Source: Chlamydomonas sphaeroides (Eukaryota; Chlorophyta; Chlorophyceae; Chlamydomonadales; Chlamydomonadaceae). Taken from it: a stretch of 64,000 nucleotides of DNA. Each line of letters begins with the position of its first letter. The first letter of the stretch is position 1. The position numbers and the translations under genes were made by a program. Where the stretch lies: assembly GCA_001662425.1 (NCBI GenBank), contig BDDC01000125.1, positions 1-64,000 on the forward strand, written 5' to 3'. Shown here in pieces: positions 23,801 through 35,800 of this stretch. The notes beneath the pieces were generated by a model that saw nothing but the letters and a program-made list of their open reading frames with translations, was not told where the DNA came from and ran no database searches.

Positions 23801-26800
23801 TGGCTGGACCTCTCGGCGACCTCCGCCACGCTCGACACCTCCAACACCTCCACCCGCGCGTACATGTGAGCGAGCGGACATGCCTTGGGCGAGCGAGGCG
23901 CGGAGGGGCTAGCTAACGAGCTGCAGAAAGGGTGGCCCTGGCCCTGTCCATACGGGCATGAATAATTTGTCTGTGCCCGGCCAGAGCGGGGCCACTCTGT
24001 GGTCGTGCCGAAAGGGAGTGGCCGGGGCCAGGAGGCCGCCTGGCCGGGGCCCTCTTGCGTGCTGGCGGTGCGAGATGGCTGCGCGAGAGAGAGACAGATG
24101 TTTCCATGCATACATGCGGGTTTGATTGGCGGTGGATCGCCATGGGCCGCTAGCTGCGGCGGAAGGAAGCTGCACGTTCGTGGGTCGAGCCCCTGACGAG
24201 GCAGTGTGCCATTCGCCCATTTCATGCATGCGGCACTTAAAACAATCACGAGCCAGGCGAGTGTGTGTCACGATGGCCACCGCCTGTGCCCTTCAGGTTC
24301 CTGGATGTCACTGGCGACAGGGCTGCGGACATGGTGAGGGATCGGCGCTGGGGTATCAACCCGAGACGAGAGCCCGAGGCTTGCTAGCGGGCTTGCTTTT
24401 TTTCGCAGCTCCCTACCTCAGTGTCGTACGTCTCGCAAACCGCAATTATCAGGCTGCGCCCTGTCACCCATCCATCCAGCATGCATGGACCTGCACCCTA
24501 TGCCTTTCTTGCTTGGCTAGGTCATTTGCAAGAGCCACAGTGCCGCTCGTGCTTCTGGCCTCTGCCCAGGTGTTCTTCGACCGCGAAAGCCTGCGTCTGG
24601 CTTATTATCCCAGCAACCGCATCTCGTCGTTCGTGGATGGTAAGCTTTAAGCTGTGCAGGGAGGGCTGGTCGCAGTTTCACACAGCAGTACGTACTTTCA
24701 GGCCCATGGTCTTAAGCTTGTACCTGCTGCATTGCTTCAATGGTGGGGCGTGGGCGGGGCGGGGCGGTTGTCGGTGGCCATTTGAATGCATAGCTCGGAG
24801 CCTTGTGGTACTTGTGGCACCTGGCATATATATCTTGATTGCAGTAAATTTGCTTGGGCGGCAGAAGGAAGGCGGTGGATGGGGCGCATGCCTGGAAGGG
24901 GTTGACCTGCGCAGCCAGGACGTCCAGGAAGTTGCTGGCACTGACGCTACTGCACAACCCCTGCTACCCTGCGCCACGCACGTGCGTGCCGCAGACACGG
25001 ACGGCGACGGCACCACCTGGTTTGAGCTGAGCACCATCTCGGCCAGGTAGGCTCAAGGGTGGATGTATGTGCACCGCACTCCGCCCCCGCGCGGCCTGGA
25101 GCATTACCAGGCCCCCGCCCCCCCCACTACACATCCACCAGATGCGCCTCCCTGGGCGAGGACTGCTTCCTGCTGGCCTCGGACGTCAACGCCAACGGCC
25201 TGGCCGACGCCGTGCTGGTCTACCTGGACCGCCTCACCGCCGACCAGGAGATCTACCTCACCTTTGTCGCCACATCACCACCCTCGCCGCTGTCCTGGCA
25301 CCTGGGCTCACCCGCCTACTTCCCGCGTGGCTCTTGCACATCGCCGTGGGCGGTGGTGATGGGGCAGTTCGTGGGGCGAGACGGGCCCATCGACGACAGC
25401 ACTGCTGGTGCTATCGGCCCTCAGATGGCTTGCATGTCCTCGTACGACGCCCGCATCTACGTCTCAGGCCTTGGCCCCTGGGGCGTGCTGCCCGGCGCAC
25501 CCAAACGTGTGCACGTGCAAGACGTGGACCTGGACGGCCGTGACGACCTGATGGTCTTCACCACCGCCGGCTCGTACTACATGCTGAGCACCGGCAGCTC
25601 GTTCGAGGCGCCTGTCAGCACGGCGCTCTACAACAGGTGAGGTCACAACGTGCGAAACCATGCATTAAAGCGAGGCCGCATGTGAAGGCGTGGCATTATT
25701 CGAGCGGATCCCGCCACAGGGACAACGCCGCTAGCTTGCACGGCAATGGCTGACGCCTTTGTCTAACACTCCCACCGCCCCGGTTGCAGCCCCGCTACTG
25801 CCAGTGTACCTATTGGCGCCCGTAAAGCTCTCGGCGAGACGGATCAGAGTAAGTTGGAGTAAGAGTGCACATCTGGCTGGGTTGCGGCCGACCGAGCTGA
25901 CGAAGCTGACGCGCGCACGTCTTTTTCCGGCCGCATTTGACAGCCGCTTCCACAATCGTGGCGTCCGCGAGGCCGGTCGGCGACGCCCCTGCCGAGCAGC
26001 GCTGCGGCAGGCCCCAGCGTGTGGTGGCCTACTTCTCCAACCGCCGCCCGGACCGCTCCGGCATGTGCACCGTGGCCCAGGCGCAGACCGAGAACGTGCT
26101 GGCCAGGGCCGCGACCGCGACCCACGTCATCTTTGCGCACGCAGTCCCCAACGCGGAGACGCTAGATGTGGGCTTTGCGCACGACAGGGATGCACCTGTG
26201 CTGGCCAATATAAACAGGTGCGTCGGCGGTGTCTGATTGCGGGTCGCGCACAAACGCCGCCGAGGTCACAGGCAAGGCGGCGCAAGTGGCTGTCCCATCC
26301 CACTCGTCCGTGCTGCCCTTGGATGTTTACTTGCGTAAATCTTCATCCCCGGCGGCCGGCCCTGCCACCCCACGTGACTCCTCGCGCAGCAACCTGGCGT
26401 CTGTCAACCCCGCCATCAAGGTCCTGGCCTCCATCGGCGGCGAGGGCGGCGACAGCGAGTTTGCTCGGCTGGTGCTGAATCAGCAGTCCATGGAGGCGTT
26501 CGCCAACGCCACACTTGCCTTTGTGAAGACATACCAGCTGGATGGTGTGGAACTGAGCTGGCCATCGCTCACCACTGACCAGGTGGGCTAGGGAGTTATA
26601 TACGTGCATACGGCCCGCCTGCATGTGGGGCGGGGTGGCTTGGGCAGAGAAGGATGGGTGTACGCACGTGCCCTTGGGCCTGCCCATCGATGGTGTAATC
26701 TCACTTCGCCCCACCCGCTTGCAGATCCCCTCGTTTGTGGCGCTTCTGGATGCGCTCATGGTGTCGCTTGGCCCGGCTGGCAAGCTGCTGTCGCTGTCCG

Positions 26801-29800
26801 TCCCTCCAAGCGAGGTTTACCTGACCATGCCCTGGCATGTGCTCGGGCAGCACCTCGACATGATTAACTTCCAGGTGCGCGAGGCACGTGTTAAATAATA
26901 AACATCTTTATAGAGGCATGAATGGTGTAACCAGGTGCACAATGGCAAACAATGCCGCTGAGTGCTGACGGGCTGCACATTTGTAACCGACATCCAGTTT
27001 CCCTCGAACCATGCTCCAGGCCTTCGACCTCAGCGGCGATGAGGTGCTGGGCGCTGCACCCTACATTGAGACACCCTTGTTTTCGTGCCTGGAGGCGGAG
27101 GGCCTCAGCGTCAATACCATGCTGGACACGGTGAGGAGGGGGCGGGATGGGCGGCGAGGCGTCGCTCAGCAAGTGCCATTGACCCACATGATTTCTCCCC
27201 TCTGACCGCCGTAGATCCTGTCGTACGGCGCTCCGCCTCAGCGCGTGACCCTAGTGGCGCCAGCGCTGGGCCGCAGCTACGTGCTTGATGGCGACGGCTG
27301 GGTCGGAGGTGCGCGCTGGGACGAAGTACATGGAAAACTAAAGCGAAGCCAGGGGTAAAGCCTGCGAAAACGAGGATTCACTATATCCGGTAGCCTGCGT
27401 AGAGGGGCGACGACACAGCAGAAAGAGGCAAGCAGGCCGCAGGGCCAAAAGAGGAGCAAATGCGGCGACTCACCTGGCGCGTAACAGCGCGTTACAATAT
27501 GCGGACCCAAACAAGTGGCATGGCTGCTGCTGGCGCGAGGGAACGGTCCCGCCCACCCCAAATGCGAGCGACGGGATGCGAACCTGTGAAGTGGGGTTTG
27601 GCGTGCAGCGACTTGGTCAGCGGTGGTCGGGATGCGCGGTCGAGTTGCAGGCAAGTGGGCGCCGGCGGGACGGCGTCGCCTAAGCTATCCCCGCGCCAGC
27701 AGCAGTGTGTGGAGATAATGTCTATGCACCCGAGCGCTGCGACTTGCACGCTGAACTAGATGAAGCCCACTGCGCTACTGCGCTGTATGCGTCGGCCCCC
27801 CCTGCCCCCCAGGCCCCGGCTCCCCCGGGCCCTGCATGGGCGTGGAAGGCCTGCTGGACCAGGGCGAGCTGCGCATGCTGGTGCCGCCCGGAGGCTCCAA
27901 GCTCGACCCCCAGGCCTTCGCCAACTTTGCTCCGCACAGTGGAAACCAGTGGACCCACTACGACGACCCCCTCACGGCGGCGTCCAAGGTCGGGACTGAT
28001 GCGATATGTGCGCTTCTTTCTGATGACCGCATTCAATGGTCGGTCGCCATCCCTTACAGCGCCATCCCTTACGCGTCCGCGCTATCGCTCCCGATCCCTC
28101 GAACCCCATCCAGGTCTGCTTTGCCCGCGAGCACTGCCTGGGCGGCGTGGGCCTGTGGGACATTGACAGCGACAGCTTTGGCGAGCTCATGGGGGCCATA
28201 GCAATAGCGATGTACGGCGACCCGGCGGCATGCAACGCCTACGAGACGCCCGAGTGAGTTGGGTGCGCGTCGGGGATATGTTTCGCTCACGGCCGCCGGA
28301 GCACGGGCTGCACCTTATTACCCCCGCGTGCTTCTGGCGGCGAGTTGCCCCGCGGGTCACAAGGAGACACACAGTAGGCAAAAGCTGGATGCGCTGTGTC
28401 AGCTATGCTTTAGATGTTACCCCACGCCTCCTTCTGTGACTGGGGTGATGATGACCTGCTGCACTGCAGGTGCACGAACACAGGTACGGAGGGCTTTAGG
28501 CTTAACCGTGCCGTACAGGACTTGTTGGCTGCTGTACGGCTGGCTACCTCCTAGATCACGGCCGGTCAAGCCCGCTGTACCTCTATTTTTATTTCTAATT
28601 CTACGGCTGGCCTGCTGTAAGTAGTCAGTTGCCGTTGGTTGGCGCCGGCTCCCGTCCGTATCTAGGCCATGGCGTGGCCGCGATCTGACATCGCATTCCC
28701 CTTTCTTCATCTTGCCAGTCTCTGCGTACGGGACCACGGACCTGGGCAGCCCCGAGCTCGTCTCCCAGCTCGGTGACACTGAGTACATGCTGTTTCAGGT
28801 AGCGCCGTATGTAGAGATTGCGCTAGGCACTCAATAGTGGGTTCGCTCTACCGGCCGATGAGCGCAGGCTGCATCGCTCGAGAAGAGAACAAACGGCTGC
28901 TGCGGGCTGAGGACGCTTCAAATGACATTTGCGACCCATGCTGCTGCTGCTGATGACCTGCTGATGCCGCTGCCCACAGGTCCGCAAGACCTGGGTCGAC
29001 GCTCGCAGCCACTGCCACGCCATGGGTGGGGACCTGGCCGCCATCACCACGAGGGGCGAGGCATCGGCGGTCTACAGCCTGCTCACGGGCTGGGCGGCCA
29101 GTGGGCAGTTGGGCGAGTCGGACGTATTCAGGTGGGTGCCGGGCAGGCGGTCCGGTAAAGAAGTAGTCCGGCGCGCATCTTGCCGAGAGGGGCGATGACG
29201 ACTTGCTTACATGGACGTACCCTCCCAACGGATTTGCAGCGGCCGCGACGTCATGGTGTGGCTAGGCGGCAGCGACGCGCAGCAGGAGGGCCGCTTCCTG
29301 TGGGTAAACACCAGCAGCGACCTGACGTACACAGCCTGGGCCAGCGGCCAGCCAGATGGACGGTGAGGTGGGAGGCAGCTGGGGGTCGCTCAACAGCGTA
29401 TGAAATCTTGGCGTATGCTGACCCATCTAACGCCCCGGCCTGCGTGCAGGTACGGCGGCGAAGACTGCCTGGCGACGGGCGTGCGGCTAGCGAGCAGCAC
29501 GGGCGGCGGCCTGCGCCAGGTGGTGGGCAGTGAAGCGCAGTGGTGGGACCTGGGCTGCTCCCAGGTGAGGCTTGCACCGGCCAGGCAGCAGTAGGATGAA
29601 CTTGTTGGGCGCCGCCATATGTGAGCGAGATGGATGGCCTCCATTATAAACCTTGAGCTGCTTCCACGGGCCCACGCTGCCTACGTACCCTCCGTCTACC
29701 CCGTCGTGGCACTGCTGCAGGCGCTGCCGTTCGTGTGCCAACGTGAGGTTGGGGCCGGACACATGACCCATCAGCGAGCATGCGGCGGCGGTGTCCAGCG

Positions 29801-32800
29801 CCCGCACACCTCGTTGCAGTTGCTGTCGGATCGCCTTGTCACATTCATCGTCTGACACACGTACTTGCTTGGTGCCCGCTCGCTGTCGCGCAGGCTCGCG
29901 GCTGTCGTCGCTGTCCGTCGGTGCGGTCAAGCAGGTGCCGTGGCTGACCAGCACCTACATGGTGCTCCCGCCCGAGGAGGCCGACCAGCCCGGGCGCATG
30001 ATGACCATGGCGGACGCCCAGAAGCTGTGCAGGAGCTATGGGGTGCGTGCGCGCGTGTGTGGGATGCGCGGATTGAGGTTCTGGGATATCTCTGGCATGT
30101 CAATATCCTATCGTTAATTGACTTCGTCCTTCTTTATTCATGTTGTTCCTTCACCGCTGCTTGTCACAGGCCGAGCTACCCTCGCTGACCGACCCCTGGG
30201 TCCGGGCCGAGATCACGTCCAGCTACCACCGCGACCTGCCGCCGTACATGTGGCTGGGGCTGCGCTCGTACGGCGAGGGCCAGGTGCGATAAAAGCGGTG
30301 CTGTGGTGCCCCAGCCCGTACGTGACCCGCCCGTGCATTGCGCGACGCCACGACCGCCGCCTGTCCACAGTTGTTCTGGTCGGACGGCACCTTTACATCC
30401 GATGGGCTGCTCAACGCCTGGGAGCCGGGCGAGTTCGGCGACGCGGCTTGCGCCATTATCGTGGGGCCCAACGGTGCCAATATAACTCTCGAGGTGCGGT
30501 GGGTGATTGGTGGGATCCACGAGGCCTATCTATCCTACAGGCGCATAACATAGCCCCGATGACCATATCAAAGCCATGCAACGAACGTTTCGGCCCTACC
30601 TGCCGCCCCACGCCCCCATCAGGTCGATGGCCTCTACAGCGTCTGGAACGCCTCAGCCACCGACGGGGCCGTGCGAGTCAGCCCGCCTCCCCCACCGCCG
30701 CCGGCTCCCTTCCCGCCGCCGCCACGAGCGCCCATGCCCCCCGAGCCGGACTTACCTGACTTGTCAAATGTTATCTTCCCGCCGTCGCCCCCGCCCGGCC
30801 TGCCGCCATCACCCAGCCCGCCCCTCGCGCCGCCGGTCATTGCACCGAGGGTCCTGACACTGCTACAGGGCGTCTACTCGGTTGCCTGCCACGAGCGCAT
30901 GCCGGTCGTGTGCGCGACCAACCCGCCGCCCATCAGCCTGAACCCCAACTTCCACTGCCTGTCGCGACCCAACGGCCTCGCGTATGCCGTACCCGGCGAG
31001 CGGCTCTCTACGTGGCCCGGTGCCGTCAAAGACGAGCTGGAGTGCGCGGTGCAGTGCATGATCAACCCGAGGTGCGAGGACTGCTGGTTCAGGTGGAAGA
31101 GTACGTAGCGACGAAGCGTGGGCTTGGAGGCAGGGGCCCATCGGCTCGTTGCTGCATATGCTATGGCACGGGGCTGCTACGGCTGGCTACTGGCTACATA
31201 CGATAACTCCACTTCGATGGCCCCTCCGGCCGCCGCAGGTGCGTCTTCTACACCTTCCTGCCCAACTGGCGCCCTGCCGGCTACCCGGAGATGGATATGC
31301 CCGTTGACCCGGCCTCAGTGCCCCATTCATGTGAGCCCCACGCGACAGGAAGAGCCCGCACGCGGCTACCTAAGGGCTTGTTTAAGACCGGCGCTGACCA
31401 GGGCGCCCAGCACTAGTGCGGCCTTGCGGCTGCTGACCCGCGACTAGCGCGCATGCCCTGGGGGCAGCAGCAGATAGCAACGAGCGCGCTATGGGGCGTG
31501 GGAAGACTGCTGGTGTATGTCCCGCGTACGCGGATCTGGGTGGGCTTCATGCCGACGGTCCGCTGCAGCGAATCCTCTTGGCCAGCAGCTGAAAGCAAAG
31601 CGTGATGGAATGTGGGCAAACCAACACGGGTGACGCACGCCCACCCGCAGGCTATGAGATGGGCCGACCCTGGCCTCCCACGGGCGGCTTCGTGCCCAAG
31701 CGCCTCGTGGAGATGGAGTCCGGCGACCGGGTGTGCTTCCGGACGAACTCCATCTTCTCAGGCGACACGGTTGGCGCCACGGACCCCATGCTGCTACGAC
31801 CGCCTACCGCAAGCAGCCCTGACTTCGGCACGCCGTCGCCGGCATTCGCCGGCAGCGGCGCGGCCGTACCGTTTGCGCTCATGTGCGACACCGACGATGC
31901 CGCGCTGTCGCCTGTGCTTGGCTCGGTGATCCTGGTCATGGCCGCCTCTACGATGGCCACCCAGGATGTGGGTGCGGCCTGCAACGGCCTGGCGCCCTCG
32001 GCCGAGCAGCGCGTGCTGCAGCACCGCGGCACTCCCGCGACCGGCGGCTGTGGAGCCAGCGGCGTGCGGGGCCTGGTTGGCGTTGCCGACGCCAGGGGTG
32101 TATGCTGGGTGAGTGCGCCGCTCGCGCTGCGCCTTGCCTGCCACGGGGATTAAGGCTGCTGCATTGTGTGGCCGTATCCGTGATGCTACCGCGCTCGCAA
32201 CTGTACGTGTGCGACACGGGCCCCCTCCCCTCCCCTGCCTTGGTGCGTCTGCCTCGCTTCATATGCCCGCAGCTCCACTTGACGTGCGGTACCGGCGCCA
32301 TGGTGCCAGTGGTGTCCAAGACCAGCTCCCGGCCCTGCGACATCGGCTCGGCCTTTGACTACCGCTGCCCCGACGGCATGACGGCTACCGGGCTGCAGGG
32401 CTTGACGCTGCCAGCCGTGTCCCTCCCTGACATCAACACCAACTACGTCGCTACGCTACGCCTCGTGTGCGCTCCCACGCCGGCCTACCTCATCCCGCCT
32501 CCGCCGCCCTCACCGCCCCCGCGGCCGCCCCCCTTCCCGCCGCCAACACCACGCCGCCCGCCCCCGGCCGTCACGGGACACCGCCGCAGCCTTTTGTCGG
32601 ACGGCGACCTAAGCCCAGCGCCGGAGCTTGACATAGAGGAGGCGGAGGCGCGCGAGGCTTCGGACGGCGGCCTGCTGCTGCACGGCAGTGGCCGGGTCTT
32701 GCTGCAGACCTGCGGCGTGATCTGGTTCAACAACGCACGCTACAACAACGGTGGCACATTACTCGGTGCGCACCGCTAGCTGCTTGCTGCGCCGTCCCGC

Positions 32801-35800
32801 ACGCGAGGCCGTACCTCTTGCCATGACGAATAGGCTGATTGAAAGAAGTGAATCTGACGCACGCGCGTACGTCATACATGCCTTGTCGCGTTAGGACCGC
32901 TCGCCTGAGATCCATGGCCAGTCGGTGGTGCCGTAAATGCAGCTCCCCATCCTGACGGATAGGAGCGCCCGTGTGCCGTGCGCGCCTCCTGACCCAAACC
33001 GTGCTTTCACAACAAACGGACCGCAGGATCGCCATCTTGGACTGCCACCAACTCCACATCCAGCGCCTACGCGAACAACCATTGCTGCGCCGTCTGCTCG
33101 AACCTCAACATCAACTTCCACGGCTGGACGCAGCTGCGCGTCCAGATCGCCGGCAGCGTTACAACCTGGCGCACCGAGTGCTACTGCTACACCAACCAGG
33201 CGCTCAGTCCCTGGAACATTGCGGTAAACGCCAACACTACGCACACCTGGAACGCAGGTGTAATCCGCTGGCCGCCCCCGCCCCCGCCGCCGCTGCCTCC
33301 ATCGCCGCCACCCAAGCCTCCGTCGCCGCCGCCAAAGCCACCCGCGCCGCCGCCGAAGCCGCCCGGCCCGCCTCCCTCGCCGCCGCCTTCACCGCCAAAG
33401 CCACCATCGCCGCCACCGCCGCCCGCTCCCTCGCCACCCAGCCCCAAGCCGCCGACGCCTCGCCCGCCGCCGGGCCCCAAGCCGCCTCGCCCCCCAGGGT
33501 GAGCCCAGCAGTGGGCTAACTCGGGGTTTTGGATTGTCGGCGAGTTGTCAAAGTGGCACATGGGACATGTGCTCAGTATTAAGCAGGCGCCTCTTATCTC
33601 TCAGCTTATGTTTGTGGCCGCTTGCGTGTCGAGCTGGCAGCATACAAGAATCCGTGTGGGTAGCTTGCTTGCCGCGACGCATTGGATCCTGCGCCCGCAG
33701 GCCTCGACCTCCATTCCCAAGGCCACCGAGCCCCAGGCCGCCAAAGCCCTCGCCGCCCCCCAAGCCATCGCCGCCGTCGCCACGGCCATCGCCGCCCTCG
33801 CCCAAGCCGCCGTCACCCCGGCCACCTCAACCCTCTCCCAGGTGAGTCCCAACCTGGGCTGGCAGCGGTACTACCTAGCATGTATGGCCTTGACACTTCG
33901 GTTGGTCACGATCCTGCGATGCTAGGTGTTGCGTGAGCCACGTACCCTGCTGATGTGGCTGGATGCCAACGTATCTGATAAGTCCACAGCTATACGCATC
34001 CCTGACTGCCTTGCCATGCAACGCCATGGCGACCTAGCTAGCTACATAGCGTGCTACTTACCCTGATGCGTACTACTCCTCGCAGACCGCCGCGCCCGCC
34101 CACGCCGCCGCCAAGCCCCGAGGTGCCGCCGAGCCCGCCGGACCGACCGCCGCCGCCCCCACTCGCGCCGTCGCCGCCGCTGCCTCCGCCCTCACCGCCG
34201 CCCTCGCCGCTCCCGCCCTCGCCCCCAGCACCTCACGAGTCAGGTTGGTACGGCGAGCGGCGTTCATCAGGTGCCTTTGATCATGCATGCTTGCTGACAA
34301 TATCAACCGCGATACCGAGACTGTTTACAATGACGAGACTTATACATGCATCGCGAACACGGTTTGTTTGGTGTCTGACTGTAGCTACAGCCTCGCTCTG
34401 CGCCGTTTAACTGCCGTGCAATGACCGCGTCTCTGCCCTGTGTCAAATGAACCCCAGCGTCGCCCGCCTGCCGCGGCTGCTCGCCCATCTTCGGCGACGC
34501 CACGTCCGACTCGCCCTGGTTCAGCAGCCAGCGCCGGGGCCTCACCGCCTGCCCCCCGGAGCACATGCTGGCGACGTTGTCTGCCTTTCAGCCGACCGGC
34601 AGCTGGTCCGCTGCCGTGTCCGGCCTCTTCCCATACGCCGGGCTCAGCGCTACCTGCGGGCCCATCCTCAACACGGGCGGGGCTCCGGTCTTCGGCATCA
34701 GCACAGGCGGCGCAGCGCTGCCGCTCAACAACACGTACGGCTCCACGGTGGGTCAGCAAGAATGGACCTGCAACCGATACCGACCAGCGAGTGCATGCAA
34801 TGCATGGCATGGGCAGTGGTGTTTCTGTTGGACACCAAGTAGATGGCTCTTCCTGCGTGAGCGAACCTTGTTTGTGTTAGTGCTCGCTCCCTTCGCTGCC
34901 AGTATTCCCTCTCTCCCTGCCTATGCCTCCTGCTTGGCTTCATGTCCAACCGTCCGTATCCGCGTAATCCGCGCGCGTTACCACAGGTCATCACACATGT
35001 GCCCACCACATCGCTGTCGAGCTGCCCCACCGGCGTGGCGCAGATCGCAGGTTCGCGTAGTTCGCGATGACAACTGCTGCCTGCGTGCCGGTGGTGATGA
35101 TGCGCTGTCCGCTGTCGTTTCTCGTCCCCAACATGAAGACCTGTGTTTCATATCTCCCATGTACCTCAGGCCTGTTTACGCATTGGGTCAACCGTACGCT
35201 GGCCGGCGGCGTGCTGGATCGCCGCCCGGGCTTCATCACCGGCATGCGCATGAGGTGGGACCTCGCCAGCCATACGTAGTGTCGTTTGCGGCATGCAGCA
35301 TTGTTTATAGGCTACCACAGCTGGTACTTGTCATGGCCTGCTGGCTCCGCACGCTGCCGCTGGACCCACACTCTGGTCCCATACACTGCTGACCCCTACG
35401 CTGGCGCGACCCCCGCAGGTGCCGCGGCGGACCCAACATGGCGCCCCCGGCCCTGCCCGCCCCCCCCGCAACCTGGCGCAACTGGGGCTGGACCTGCCCT
35501 AACGACACGGCCATCGTGGCCATCGCCTGGACCATGCAATGGATCCCAACCGGGCAGCCCTTCCTCACCAGCGTCGCCTTTCGCTGCGGCAGCGTCGCGC
35601 TGGTGCCCGCACCTGCGCCGCCCACAGGTACGGGCGCCCATGACAGCCGGCGAGGTGGCGGCGTACCTTGTAGATGCAGGCTTGGCCCACGGGTATGCGC
35701 GCAGACGTGCGCGTATGTATCATGCGTGTATCTCAAGCCCGTGACCCCTGCCCTGCTGTCCTTCCAGACACGGGCTCATTTGGCACGTCAGCGGCGGGTC

